Part shown: piece after piece, positions 9,294-18,957 of the stretch
How the letters are laid out: each line of letters starts with the position of its first letter
How positions within the stretch are numbered: position 1 is the stretch's first letter
From: Campylobacter lari
Lineage (GTDB): Bacteria; Campylobacterota; Campylobacteria; Campylobacterales; Campylobacteraceae
Length of the DNA stretch: 64,000 nucleotides
Reading direction: 5' to 3'
Assembly (NCBI RefSeq): GCF_001017575.1
Contig: NZ_CP011372.1
Location: forward strand, 248,001 to 312,000
The notes under the pieces: generated by a model
What the model saw: only the letters and a program-made list of their open reading frames with translations
Database searches by the model: none
Told to the model about the DNA's origin: nothing
Program-made: the position numbers and the translations under genes

Positions 9294-9299
9294 TATAAT
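9294..9299 (+). promoter_or_regulatory. Probable -10 of the kps export operon
   Basis: AAGTATAATATA, with TATAAT at 9294-9299, lies 39 nt before kpsM in the only gap between the divergent DUF455 and kpsM genes. A mirrored TATAAT on the minus strand (about 9275-9280) could serve the DUF455 gene. No further gap large enough for a promoter is seen until 38.02 kb. Confidence 0.5.
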
Positions 9300-9337
9300 A
9301 TAAAAATTTTGAAAATTTAAAAAGGTTTGCTAAAAAT

Positions 9338-10114
9338 ATGTTTAATGTCATACATGCTCTTTTTTTTAGAGAGTTAAAGACAAGATTTGGTATTAATAAA
9401 TATCTGGGCTATTTCTGGGTGATTGGAGAGCCTATGATGGTGGTTTTGGTAATCACTTCCATTATAGCAGCTATTAGAGAATTTCATCATCAAATCATGC
9501 CTGAGGGTGTTTCTATCTTTTTATTTTTAGCAGTAGGGATTATACCTTTTTTTATGTTTAGAAGTATTATTACTCAGCTTTTAAATGGCATAGGTGCAAA
9601 TCTAGCTCTTTTTGCATATAAACCTATTCGCCCTATACATGTTTTTATTGCAAGAGCATTGCTTGAATTTTGTATTTATTTTACTATTTTTATTTGTGTA
9701 ATGTTTTTAGCTGGATGGTTTTTGCATATGCAAGTTATACCTAAGCATTTTTTAGAAGTGATGTTTTCGTTTTTTTTGCTTGTGGTGTTTGGCTTTGCTA
9801 TGGGAATGTGTTTTGCTATAGCAGGACATTTTGCAGAGCCTTTAAAAATGGCATTAAATTATTTAAATATAGTTTTATACTGGACAGCTTTGGTGGTATT
9901 TCCTATATGGATAGTTCCAAAACCTATTTTAGACATTTTATATTATAATCCACTTTTGCATATTATGGAACTTTTAAAATATAATTTTTTTCAAAATTAT
10001 CCATTGCTTGATGATTATAATTACTATTACCCTATTGCATGTTTAAGTGTGATTTTGTTTTTGGGTTTGTTTTTTTATTATTTTACTAGAGAAAAGTTGA
10101 TAGCGGTACGATGA
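9338..10114 (+). CDS. kpsM: KpsM, capsule ABC transporter permease (258 aa)
   Basis: KpsM is the inner-membrane subunit of the ABC-2 type exporter that moves lipid-linked capsule polysaccharide out of the cytoplasm with KpsT. It has about six hydrophobic segments and the N-terminal amphipathic FFRELKTRFGINKYLGYFW region typical of Wzm/KpsM proteins. A GGTTTGC-type ribosome binding site precedes ATG 9338. Its end overlaps kpsT by 4 nt, so they are coupled. Confidence 0.95.
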   Translation: MFNVIHALFFRELKTRFGINKYLGYFWVIGEPMMVVLVITSIIAAIREFHHQIMPEGVSIFLFLAVGIIPFFMFRSIITQLLNGIGANLALFAYKPIRPIHVFIARALLEFCIYFTIFICVMFLAGWFLHMQVIPKHFLEVMFSFFLLVVFGFAMGMCFAIAGHFAEPLKMALNYLNIVLYWTALVVFPIWIVPKPILDILYYNPLLHIMELLKYNFFQNYPLLDDYNYYYPIACLSVILFLGLFFYYFTREKLIAVR

Positions 10115-10782
10115 TAAAATTAGTTAATTTAACCAAATCTTTTCCTTTGCGCAATGGTGGAAGGCATTATGTTTTTAAAAACTTAAGTTTTGAATTTCCT
10201 GAAAATTGTAGTATAGGTTTAATGGGACGCAATGGTGCTGGAAAATCAACCTTAATGAAACTTTTAAGTGGTTCCTTGCTTCCTGATAGAGGTAAGATTA
10301 TAACCAATAAAAAACTCTCTTGGCCTTTGGGTTTAGCAGGTGCATTTCAACATAGACTTTCAGCAAGGGACAATGCACGCTTTGTAGCTAGAGTGTATGG
10401 TTATAAAGGAAAGGATTTAGAAGAAAAGATTAAATTTGTGGAAGATTTTGCTGAGCTTGGTAAATTTTTTGATGAGCCTATGAATACTTACTCAGCTGGT
10501 ATGAGTGCTAGGATATCTTTTGGTTTAAGTATGGCTTTTGATTTTGATTATTATTTGATTGATGAAGCAGGTGCTGTGGGAGATCCTAAATTTAGAGAAA
10601 AAAGCTCTAAAATTTATAAAGAAAAATTAAGTCAGTCAAAAGTTATCATGGTTTCACATAATGTAGCTGAAATTAAACAATGGTGTGATAAAATTATATT
10701 CATGCAAGATGGACAAGCTACTATATATAATGATGTAGATGAGGGTATAGCGGTGTATCAAGGAAAAATAAATGCAAAATGA
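10111..10782 (+). CDS. kpsT: KpsT, capsule ABC transporter ATPase (223 aa)
   Basis: KpsT is the ATP-binding subunit of the capsule exporter. Walker A GRNGAGKST is at residues 39-47, the ABC signature is in YSAGMSARISFG, Walker B in YYLIDEAG and the H-loop in VSHN. It overlaps kpsM by 4 nt and kpsE by 11 nt. The short length, without a carbohydrate-binding C-terminal domain, fits the Kdo-lipid-primed capsule type. Confidence 0.96.
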   Translation: MIKLVNLTKSFPLRNGGRHYVFKNLSFEFPENCSIGLMGRNGAGKSTLMKLLSGSLLPDRGKIITNKKLSWPLGLAGAFQHRLSARDNARFVARVYGYKGKDLEEKIKFVEDFAELGKFFDEPMNTYSAGMSARISFGLSMAFDFDYYLIDEAGAVGDPKFREKSSKIYKEKLSQSKVIMVSHNVAEIKQWCDKIIFMQDGQATIYNDVDEGIAVYQGKINAK

Positions 10783-11887
10783 TTTATTAAAAAAGTTTAA
10801 AAATTTAAAGATACTTAATTCTTTTAAAATAGTATTGATTTTGACAGCATTTGTTGTGTTTTATTATATTTTTATAGCAGCAAATCGCTATGTGAGTGAA
10901 AGTGTTTTAAGTGTGAAATCAACTACAGGAGATAGCGGAGCTATCACAGGCATTGCTGCACTTTTAACTAATAATTCTTTTTCAAGCGAGGATATAACTT
11001 TCTTAAAATCTTACATCCATTCTTTAGATATGTTAAATATTTTAGAAGAAAAAATTCAAATTCGTGAGTTATATCAAAAACAAAAACTTGATTTTTTTTA
11101 TAGCATTTCTTCATCGGCTGACCAAGAGGATTTTTTAAAGTATTATCAAAATCGTGTTAAGATTATTCAAGAAAACTCAGCCAATGGGCTTTTGCGTGTA
11201 GAAGTAGAAGGTTTTGATCCACAAAGTGCACATTTGATAGCTTCAACTATAGTTAAAGAAAGCGAAAAATTTATCAATGAAATTTCACACAAAGCCGCAA
11301 GAGATCAAATGCAATTTGCTGAAGAAGAACTTTTACAATTTAAAAAAAGATATCAAAAGGCTAAAGATGAGCTTTTGGCTTTTCAAAACAAATACGGAGT
11401 ATTTGATCCACTCAAACAAGCAGAAGGTACGCTAAAACTCATAGCCGAACTTGAATCAAAGATAGCAGCCAAAGAAGCTGAGCTTTTAATGATGCAAAGC
11501 TATATAAATGATAATGCACCACAGATTGTTACTATAAAAAGTGAAATCACAGCTTTAAAAAAACAACTTCAAAAGGAAAAATCCAAAGTTTCATCCCCAA
11601 AATCTTCTCAAAAGCTTAATGATCTTGCAGCTAAATTTCAAGATCTAACCATAGAAGCAGGTTTTGCAGAAAGTGCTTACACAGCTGCATTAAAAGCTTA
11701 TGAAAGTGCTAGGATAGAGGCTTTAAGAAAGATAAAACAAGTGGTTATAGTGCAAAGTCCAAGTTTACCTCAAAGTGCTAAATACCCAGAAGCTTTGTAT
11801 AATATACTCACGGCTTTTATGATTTTATCTTTGATTTATGGAATTGTTAAATTTATTAAAATGATTATAGAGGAGCATAGATACTAA
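10772..11887 (+). CDS. kpsE: KpsE, polysaccharide co-polymerase/export inner-membrane protein (371 aa)
   Basis: KpsE spans the periplasm and links KpsMT to the outer-membrane channel KpsD. Membrane segments lie near residues 16-34 and 340-360. The large periplasmic part has long coiled-coil stretches (about 170-300, rich in E, K, Q and A). The length and layout match KpsE/BexC/CtrB proteins. It overlaps kpsT by 11 nt and touches kpsD by 1 nt. Confidence 0.93.
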   Translation: MQNDLLKKFKNLKILNSFKIVLILTAFVVFYYIFIAANRYVSESVLSVKSTTGDSGAITGIAALLTNNSFSSEDITFLKSYIHSLDMLNILEEKIQIRELYQKQKLDFFYSISSSADQEDFLKYYQNRVKIIQENSANGLLRVEVEGFDPQSAHLIASTIVKESEKFINEISHKAARDQMQFAEEELLQFKKRYQKAKDELLAFQNKYGVFDPLKQAEGTLKLIAELESKIAAKEAELLMMQSYINDNAPQIVTIKSEITALKKQLQKEKSKVSSPKSSQKLNDLAAKFQDLTIEAGFAESAYTAALKAYESARIEALRKIKQVVIVQSPSLPQSAKYPEALYNILTAFMILSLIYGIVKFIKMIIEEHRY

Positions 11888-13545
11888 TGAAAAAGATATT
11901 TTTATTTTTACTTTTACCTTTGTTTTTATTTTCGGCGGTAGATGTTTCTCAAATCGCAAAAATTCAAAATCAACCATTAACTCCATCTTTAGAGCCACAA
12001 ATTATAAATTATGATAACAACCAAAGTGATTTTAATCAAACTCAAGTTCCGATAACTAAAGTTTTTGGTGCGCATTTATTTAATGGTAATTTTACTAAAT
12101 TTACCCAACATGTTTACAATCCTGATTATAAATTAGCAGTAGGCGATAGGATTAATGTAAAAATTTGGGGTGCGGTAGAGTTTATACAAACTTTAACAGT
12201 AGATTCTCAAGGAAATATTTTTATACCAAAAGTAGGTGCGATTAATCTTTTGGGTGTGAAAAATAGTGCTTTGGTTCAAGTCATTACAAAAGCTATTAAT
12301 AAAATCTATAAAAGCAATGTCTATGTATATGCAGATATGGATATTTATCAAAATGTATCGGTATTTGTTACAGGAAATGTAAATCAACCAGGCCTTTATC
12401 AAGGACTAAGTTCAGATTCTATTATACAGTATTTAGATAAAGCTAATGGTATTAATCTAGAATATGGTAGTTTTAGAGATATTCAAATTTTAAGAGATAA
12501 TAAAGTCATTAAAAAGGTAGATTTGTATGATTTTTTACTTAAAGGCCAGCTTGATCTTTTTCCTTTTAGAATGGGTGATGTGATCTTAGTAGGTAGTGTA
12601 CAAAAGTATGTTTTTGTAGAAGGAGATGTGCAAAAACCTTTTAGATTTGAGCTCAGTAATGATATTTTAAATTTAGAAGATATAGCCAAAGTTGCAGGAG
12701 CTAAACCTATAGTTACTAATGCTGTGGTAAAAAGCTATAGAGATGATCATAAATTACATGTAGATGCGTATAGCAAAAAGCAGTTTTTAGGTGTGAAATT
12801 ATATAATGGTGATGAGATAGAGTTTAGACCTGATTATACTGCGCAAAATATTAGCATTAGTATAGAAGGTGAGCATAGTGGTCTGCACTCGGTGGTGATA
12901 AAAAAAGGCACAACTTTAGCTGAACTTGCTAAAATGATTACAGTTAATGATCAATCAAACATCAATGCCTTGCAAGTTTTTAGAAAAAGCGTAGCAGCTA
13001 CTCAAAAACAGCTTATTGAAGCCCAGCTTAAAGAGCTTGAGACGCTAGCTCTAACAAGCTCTTCAGTTAATGCTGAACAAGCTAGTATTAGAGCTACTCA
13101 AGCTAAGACCATTTTAGAATTTATTGCGCGTGCAAAGCAAGCTCAGCCAAAAGGACAAATCGTTATAGACAATGTTAAGGCGTATAATTCTATAGTATTA
13201 GAAGAAGGTGATGTAGTAAATGTACCTAGTAAAAATAATCTTGTTTTAGTTCAAGGTGAAGTTTCTATACCAGGTGCATTTGTGTATATGGATAAAGAAA
13301 AATTAAAGTATTATATTAACCTAGCGGGTGGTTTTAGTGATAGAGCAGACATATCAAGAGTTTTGGTAATCAATGCCAATGGCAAAGCAACTAAATACAG
13401 CGGTAGAAGTTCAGCAGATATCAAAGCGGGAGATTCTATTTTAGTTTTACCAAAAGTAGATAGCCAAAATCTCCAAATTTTTAGCATGCTAACACAAATT
13501 TTATACCAAATAGCTATTGCAACTAATGTAGTGTTAAATATATAG
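11887..13545 (+). CDS. kpsD: KpsD, capsule outer-membrane polysaccharide export protein (552 aa)
   Basis: KpsD forms the periplasmic and outer-membrane conduit for capsule. A Sec signal peptide is visible (MKKIFLFLLLPLFLFSA). It is followed by a Wza-like polysaccharide export domain (DYKLAVGDRINVKIWGAVE..., about 80-170) and several SLBB-type beta-grasp domains (for example VFVTGNVNQPGLYQG, VFVEGDVQKPFRFE, VLVQGEVSIPGAFVY). An A/Q-rich helical insert lies around 380-420. It starts at the last base of kpsE. Confidence 0.95.
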   Translation: MKKIFLFLLLPLFLFSAVDVSQIAKIQNQPLTPSLEPQIINYDNNQSDFNQTQVPITKVFGAHLFNGNFTKFTQHVYNPDYKLAVGDRINVKIWGAVEFIQTLTVDSQGNIFIPKVGAINLLGVKNSALVQVITKAINKIYKSNVYVYADMDIYQNVSVFVTGNVNQPGLYQGLSSDSIIQYLDKANGINLEYGSFRDIQILRDNKVIKKVDLYDFLLKGQLDLFPFRMGDVILVGSVQKYVFVEGDVQKPFRFELSNDILNLEDIAKVAGAKPIVTNAVVKSYRDDHKLHVDAYSKKQFLGVKLYNGDEIEFRPDYTAQNISISIEGEHSGLHSVVIKKGTTLAELAKMITVNDQSNINALQVFRKSVAATQKQLIEAQLKELETLALTSSSVNAEQASIRATQAKTILEFIARAKQAQPKGQIVIDNVKAYNSIVLEEGDVVNVPSKNNLVLVQGEVSIPGAFVYMDKEKLKYYINLAGGFSDRADISRVLVINANGKATKYSGRSSADIKAGDSILVLPKVDSQNLQIFSMLTQILYQIAIATNVVLNI

Positions 13546-13553
13546 GAATTTAG

Positions 13554-14510
13554 ATGAGCCAAATAGATGCGATTAAAATAGCCAAAGAAGTTTTTGAGAT
13601 AGAGTCAAAAACGATTTTAGATTTATGTGATAATTTAAATGAAGGTTTTAATAAAGCTATTGAGTTGATTTTATCTATCAAAGGTAGATGTGTAGTAAGT
13701 GGTATGGGTAAATCAGGTCATATAGGGGCTAAGATAGCTGCGACCTTAGCTAGCACAGGCACACCGAGCTTTTTTATGCATCCAGGTGAGGCATTACATG
13801 GAGATCTTGGTATGCTTACAAGCGAGGATGTGCTTTTGGCTATTTCAAATTCAGGAGAAACTGAAGAGGTTTTAAAACTCATACCAGTGATTAAAAAAAG
13901 AAAAATTCCTTTAATTGTCATGGCGGGAAATCAAAACTCTACCCTAGCTAAACAAGCTGATATTTTTATAAACATAGCAGTAAAAAAAGAAGCTTGTCCG
14001 CTTCAGCTTGCTCCAACTTCATCTACAACGGCTACTTTAGCGATGGGTGATGCTATAGCAGTAGCTTTGATGAGGGCAAGGAATTTTAGACCTGATGATT
14101 TTGCTTTATTTCATCCAGGAGGAAGCTTGGGTAGAAAGCTTTTAACTAGAGTAGGCGATTTGATGGTGTCAAATAATCTACCTATAGTAAGCCCTGAAAG
14201 TGAATTTAATGAGCTAGTTGATGTGATGACTAGTGGCAAGTTAGGACTTTGCATAGTACTTGAAAATGAGAAGCTAGTAGGAATCATCACAGATGGGGAT
14301 TTAAGAAGGGCTTTAAGAGCAAATGATAAGCCAAGATTTGATTTTAAAGCTAAAGAAATCATGAGTGAGAGTCCAAAAACCATAGAAGTAAGTGCTATGG
14401 CAAGTGAAGCAGAAGAACTTATGTTAAAACATAAAATCAAAGAAATAGTTGTCACTCAAGATGAAAAAATAGCGGGCATTATACAGCTTTACGCGATAGG
14501 AAATATGTGA
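13554..14510 (+). CDS. kpsF: KpsF, arabinose-5-phosphate isomerase family (318 aa)
   Basis: KpsF interconverts ribulose-5-phosphate and arabinose-5-phosphate, the Kdo precursor. An N-terminal SIS domain (VVSGMGKSGHIGAKIAATLAS near residue 45, with HGDLG and SNSGETEE) is followed by two CBS domains (about 205-318, VGIITDGDLRRAL). The gene supports Kdo supply for the KpsC/KpsS linker. AGGAAT precedes ATG 13554. The end overlaps the first glycosyltransferase gene by 4 nt. Confidence 0.94.
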   Translation: MSQIDAIKIAKEVFEIESKTILDLCDNLNEGFNKAIELILSIKGRCVVSGMGKSGHIGAKIAATLASTGTPSFFMHPGEALHGDLGMLTSEDVLLAISNSGETEEVLKLIPVIKKRKIPLIVMAGNQNSTLAKQADIFINIAVKKEACPLQLAPTSSTTATLAMGDAIAVALMRARNFRPDDFALFHPGGSLGRKLLTRVGDLMVSNNLPIVSPESEFNELVDVMTSGKLGLCIVLENEKLVGIITDGDLRRALRANDKPRFDFKAKEIMSESPKTIEVSAMASEAEELMLKHKIKEIVVTQDEKIAGIIQLYAIGNM

Positions 14511-15568
14511 AACTTTCTATTATTATTCCTTTTGGTTTAAGTAAAGAAAGAATTTATATAAAAGATCGTGTTAGTCAAAAAGCATGCGAATTTAAAAGTG
14601 ATGATAGAGTTGAATATATTTTTGTTGAAGGATATTCTTCTTTAGAAAATGATTTAAAGCATATTATCAAAGAAAATGGACATATTTATCTTAAAGATGA
14701 AAGTCAAAAGGAATTTTTCTCGCAAGGAAAATGCCGTAATCTCGGTGCATCTTTTGCAAATTCAGATGTAGTGATGTTTTTAGATGTGGATTGTTATTTT
14801 TCTACAAGAACTCTTGAGTTAATTTTACAGCTTATAGATATAAAAAATATCTCACAAAATATTAATGAGTTTTTAGTACTTCCTGCTGTTTATTTTAGTA
14901 AAGAAGGGAGTGAGTTTATTTACACACAAGAAAAAGATTTATGGGATGGTTTGATTAAAAACGATTTAATCAGTGGAAAAAGAGAGTGGATTAAATTTTA
15001 TTCTTTAGTTTCAAGTAGTGTAGTTTTAAACAAGTATAAATTTTTAAGTCTTGGCGGATATAGTGAGGCTTTTGTAGGGCATAGTTATGAGGATTTTGAT
15101 TTTTTAGCAAGACTTATTTATAGCGCGGTAGAATTTCAAAAAATTCCAAAAACATTGCCTTATGATGAGGCAAATTGGGAGTTGAGTTCATTTAAAGGTT
15201 TTAGGGTTTGGTTTTCTTTGCTAGGTGAAGAAATGAGTTTTCATGGAATTTATATGTATCATTTTTATCATGAAGAACCAAATCAAAACGATTATATGAG
15301 TAATCGTAGAAAAAATCATAAACTTTTTTATAAAAACCTATCTAATATAAAAAGCTATCATTTAAAGTCTTTGCTTGATAAAGATGTTACAGAATATGGT
15401 AGATTTAATTTCACAAAAAAATACATTCCTTTGAAATCTTTAGTTTATACTAGATATTTATATGAAATCAAGCATTTTAATATTTTGAATATTTTTAATT
15501 TTTTATTGATAAAAATATCTCACACTAAAGTTTATAGATTATTGAAAAAGAAGTTAAATGCAAACTAA
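14507..15568 (+). CDS. GT2-like (GT-A fold) capsule glycosyltransferase (353 aa)
   Basis: The first gene of the variable capsule region. A GT-A fold is suggested by the N-terminal LSIIIPFG strand, a DVD metal/nucleotide site at residues 93-95 and the acceptor-side motif GGYSEAFVGHSYEDFDFLARL (about 184-204), as in polymerase-type GT2 enzymes. It probably transfers a sugar to the growing capsule; donor and acceptor cannot be read from sequence. It overlaps kpsF by 4 nt and the next gene by 11 nt. The C-terminus is basic and hydrophobic but lacks the clear YxLG tail seen in later genes. Confidence 0.8.
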   Translation: MKLSIIIPFGLSKERIYIKDRVSQKACEFKSDDRVEYIFVEGYSSLENDLKHIIKENGHIYLKDESQKEFFSQGKCRNLGASFANSDVVMFLDVDCYFSTRTLELILQLIDIKNISQNINEFLVLPAVYFSKEGSEFIYTQEKDLWDGLIKNDLISGKREWIKFYSLVSSSVVLNKYKFLSLGGYSEAFVGHSYEDFDFLARLIYSAVEFQKIPKTLPYDEANWELSSFKGFRVWFSLLGEEMSFHGIYMYHFYHEEPNQNDYMSNRRKNHKLFYKNLSNIKSYHLKSLLDKDVTEYGRFNFTKKYIPLKSLVYTRYLYEIKHFNILNIFNFLLIKISHTKVYRLLKKKLNAN

Positions 15569-16925
15569 AACCATCGGTGTAGTAATCCCCATATACAATG
15601 TAGAAAAATATCTAAAAGAATGTTTAGATAGTGTAATCAATCAAACTTATACTAATTTAGAAATCATACTAGTAAATGATGGTAGTACAGATGAAAACTC
15701 ACTCAATATTGCAAAAGAATACACTCTAAAAGATAAAAGAATAACTCTTTTTGATAAAAAAAATGGTGGTTTAAGCTCTGCTAGAAATGTAGGTATAGAA
15801 TATTTTAGTGGAGAATATAAACTCAAAAATAAAACTCAAACTATAAAAGAAAATTCTTTAATAGAGTTTAATATAGAAGGTAATAATCCTTATGAAATAT
15901 ATACTGTATATAAAAGCTATAAAGCTTTTAATAATGAACAAGATTTAACTAACTTTACTTATCCTAGTATAGATTATATTATCTTTTTAGATTCTGATGA
16001 TTATTGGGAATTAAACTGCATAGAAGAATGTGTACCTAGAATGGATGGGGTGGATGTGTTGTGGTTTGATTTTAAATTTTTATACGAGACTAAAAAAAGA
16101 GACAGTAAAAGCCAGATGTTTTATTTTGGATACAATGATGAAAAAATTATTACACCAAGAGAATGGTTGAAAAGAGCTAAGGAAAAAAAACTTTTTTATT
16201 TTTGGTTTGCTTGGCAAGGTATGATTAATTTTAATTATCTTAAAAAAATAAAATTAAAATTTATTGATGGAATTTTTGCGGAAGATTGTCATTTTGGAGT
16301 GATATTGTTTGCTTTATGTGAAAATATTTACATCCTTCCAAGACGATTTTATATATATCGCATAAGAGAGTCAAGTTTAATGAATTATTCTAAGAAAAAA
16401 TATAATATACATCCTGGTTCTTATTTAAAACAAATTGATGTTTTTCAAAATGCAAGTATAACAAGAAATTACCATGAAGCGGCAAGCTGGGCACAAATAG
16501 CATTAAAATTTATAAAATTTATTAATTCAAATCATTATTTTGGTGAGGATATAAAAACACATTTTTTACCAGTGGTTTGCAATAAAGCTTTAACTTTGCA
16601 AATATTTAATAAAGATCCTTTATTTTATAAAAAGAATATCAAAATACTTAAGCAGTATATTCAAAATCAACCTTTAGGTGCAGTTGAAAGAGTGAAAGAT
16701 TATTTTGTTTATAAAATATTCAAGCAAATATCTAAAAATAATGGGATAAAAAAAATTTTATTGCCATTTAAGATAACTTATTTGTGTTTTGATTTTTATA
16801 AAAACAGGAAAAAATATAAAACAGATGTTAAAAAAGATTTATCAAATAAAAAATTACCATTAGAGTATTACAAAGATTATCAAAAAGCAATTAAAATAAA
16901 AAACAAACTAGAACAGATTTGGTAA
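15558..16925 (+). CDS. GT2 glycosyltransferase with truncated capsule tail (455 aa)
   Basis: The N-terminal GT2 domain has VVIPIYNVEKYLKECLDS (8-25), NDGSTDE (40-46), GLSSARNVG and the DSDD motif at 145-148. An insert of about 55 residues (87-137), rich in K, N and Y, separates the nucleotide-binding half from the DSDD strand. The C-terminus carries the shared capsule tail but stops after LPLEYYKDYQKAIKIKNKLEQIW. The missing YxLG half continues in another frame (from 16921) and runs into the start of the next gene, suggesting a frameshift or fusion scar. It overlaps the upstream gene by 11 nt. The sugar donor is unknown. Confidence 0.85.
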   Translation: MQTKTIGVVIPIYNVEKYLKECLDSVINQTYTNLEIILVNDGSTDENSLNIAKEYTLKDKRITLFDKKNGGLSSARNVGIEYFSGEYKLKNKTQTIKENSLIEFNIEGNNPYEIYTVYKSYKAFNNEQDLTNFTYPSIDYIIFLDSDDYWELNCIEECVPRMDGVDVLWFDFKFLYETKKRDSKSQMFYFGYNDEKIITPREWLKRAKEKKLFYFWFAWQGMINFNYLKKIKLKFIDGIFAEDCHFGVILFALCENIYILPRRFYIYRIRESSLMNYSKKKYNIHPGSYLKQIDVFQNASITRNYHEAASWAQIALKFIKFINSNHYFGEDIKTHFLPVVCNKALTLQIFNKDPLFYKKNIKILKQYIQNQPLGAVERVKDYFVYKIFKQISKNNGIKKILLPFKITYLCFDFYKNRKKYKTDVKKDLSNKKLPLEYYKDYQKAIKIKNKLEQIW

Positions 16926-16941
16926 TCGATTAGGAAATGAA

Positions 16942-18957
16942 ATGTTATTTATGAAAAAAGACAAATACGACAAACCGCTTGTGAGTATTATAATGCCTAC
17001 TTTTAATAGGCAAAACTATATAGGTTTTGCTATAGAATCTATCTTAAATCAATCATATCTAAATTTCGAATTTATTATTATTGATGATTGTTCAACTGAT
17101 GCAACATATAATATAATTCAAGAATATGCCAAAAATGATAAAAGAATTGTTGTTTTAAGAAATGAAAGAAATAGAGGAATTGTTTATTCGCTAAATAAAT
17201 GCATGGGGATATGCAAGGGAAAATATATTGCTAGAATGGATGATGATGATATATCTTTACCAGAAAGAATAGAAAAACAAGTTGATGCTATGGAAAGAGA
17301 TAATAGTATTATTGTTGCTGGGTGTTATTTTAAGCCTATAGGTGAAGATACAGAGTTTTTTGGTAATTGGGTGAATGTCTGCGAGCATGATATGATCAAG
17401 TTAAAAATGATGTTTGAGTGTTCTATATGTCATCCTACAGTTATGATTAGAGCTGAATTTTTAAAAAATCATAATTTGGCTTATTCTTATAAATATCAGT
17501 ATGCAGAAGATTATAAGCTATGGACTGATATTATTCAAAAAGGTGGTAAAATTATTAATATTCCAGAGACTTTATTGTTATATAGAATAAGTAATTTTAG
17601 CATTAGTAGGAATAAATTGACATCCAGATTGCAACAGAATAATTCCAAGTTAATAGCAAAACATTATAGACAATTTATCTTAGGTGGTGCAATTAAAAAT
17701 ACTCGTTTGATAGAGAAATGCTCTCCATTAGAATTTTGTAAAAAACAGTATGTTTATAAATTAATAGAAGAAATGCAAATTAATGGTTGTCAACTAGATG
17801 ATGAAAAAGTCCAAGAATTTATGAAGTATTTTTGTGGTTCAGATTCAAATATTCATGTTTGTTTTATATATAAAAATATGCAATTATATGATCTTGTTGG
17901 TGGTATATTTTCTGTTTTAAATAATTCTATCCCACTTGATCATTTTTGCTTCTATGTCTTACACGAAGGGGATTTTTTAAATGAGCAAAGTATTTTAAAT
18001 CTTCGAAAAATTAAAGATTTTGAAATCAAAATAATTGATATTAGAAATTATAAAAGCAATTTTAAAAGTTTTTATTTTAAATGTTTGTATACTTTAAAAT
18101 GCATAAATGTTAAGAAATGTATTTTAATTGATTCTAAGATTATAGCCAAGGATAGTTTGAATCAAATGTGGAATATAGATCTTGAAGATAAAGCAATTGC
18201 GGCTGTTGCTGTTCAAAATCCACTTAAATCCGATTTTATATATAAAGAATTTATGCATAAGAATTATTTTGAGAGAAATATATTGATAGTTAATTTAGAG
18301 CGTTTGTTTGGAGATAATCTATTGAATAAAATATTATTTTTAGAAAAAACTATTTTTATTAAAAATGATTTAATTTCCAAAGATGAAGTTATAATGAATA
18401 TTGTGTATTATAATCATTGGAAAAATATTTCTCTACGGTATAATATTTATAATCATCTATATTTAAATAAAATGAAACTTTATAATGTACAACCTGTTTT
18501 GATTAGCTATTTAAAATCAAATTCTTGTAATGATAGTTTTTTTATTAGTTATGTTAAAGAAAATCATTGTGAATATATAAAGCAGTTTTTAGAGTATGAT
18601 ATAAATAACAACGAATACACTAGTGCAGTAAATGTTGTTAAAAATAGTCTTTCTTATAAAATAGGTTTAAGAATAATACAATCAAAAACAATTGGTAAAA
18701 TTTTAACCCTCCCTTTTTCTTTAATCAATATTATTTACCAAGATCATATTGAAAAAAAGATTGGAGATAAACTTAAATCAATAAATGTCAATTTTGGGAA
18801 TCAAAGTATAGATGAGTGTTATGACTTTATCGAGGGCGAGAAAATTAAACGGCATTTAGCTTATCAACTAGGTGAATGTTTTTTAAAACATCCTATTATG
18901 TTTATATTTTACTCTATAAAAATTTATATCAAATGGAAAAACAATGAGGGAAGATAA
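16942..18957 (+). CDS. GT2-GT8 fusion capsule glycosyltransferase (671 aa)
   Basis: A GT2 domain (about 12-250: VSIIMPTFNRQNYIGFA, IIDDCSTD, metal motif DDDD at 100-103, HPTVMIR, YAEDYKLW) is joined to a GT8-like domain (about 303-470). In the second domain the usual DxD is replaced by DSK (397-399, ILIDSKII), so it may be catalytically weak or non-catalytic. Residues 558-671 are the shared capsule tail, encoded by the first copy of a 338-bp direct repeat. AGGA 6 nt upstream supports ATG 16942; ATG 16951 is an alternative. The first residues (MLFMKKDKYDK) look like remnants of the upstream tail. Confidence 0.85.
   Translation: MLFMKKDKYDKPLVSIIMPTFNRQNYIGFAIESILNQSYLNFEFIIIDDCSTDATYNIIQEYAKNDKRIVVLRNERNRGIVYSLNKCMGICKGKYIARMDDDDISLPERIEKQVDAMERDNSIIVAGCYFKPIGEDTEFFGNWVNVCEHDMIKLKMMFECSICHPTVMIRAEFLKNHNLAYSYKYQYAEDYKLWTDIIQKGGKIINIPETLLLYRISNFSISRNKLTSRLQQNNSKLIAKHYRQFILGGAIKNTRLIEKCSPLEFCKKQYVYKLIEEMQINGCQLDDEKVQEFMKYFCGSDSNIHVCFIYKNMQLYDLVGGIFSVLNNSIPLDHFCFYVLHEGDFLNEQSILNLRKIKDFEIKIIDIRNYKSNFKSFYFKCLYTLKCINVKKCILIDSKIIAKDSLNQMWNIDLEDKAIAAVAVQNPLKSDFIYKEFMHKNYFERNILIVNLERLFGDNLLNKILFLEKTIFIKNDLISKDEVIMNIVYYNHWKNISLRYNIYNHLYLNKMKLYNVQPVLISYLKSNSCNDSFFISYVKENHCEYIKQFLEYDINNNEYTSAVNVVKNSLSYKIGLRIIQSKTIGKILTLPFSLINIIYQDHIEKKIGDKLKSINVNFGNQSIDECYDFIEGEKIKRHLAYQLGECFLKHPIMFIFYSIKIYIKWKNNEGR
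18610..18947 (+). repeat. Direct repeat copy 1 (338 bp) encoding a capsule tail
   Basis: This segment matches 21494-21831 with only two differences (18930 C/T and 18942 C/T), at a constant offset of 2884. It encodes the last about 112 residues of the GT2-GT8 protein and also contains the start codon (18944) of the next gene. Homology ends abruptly on both sides. Confidence 0.97.
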
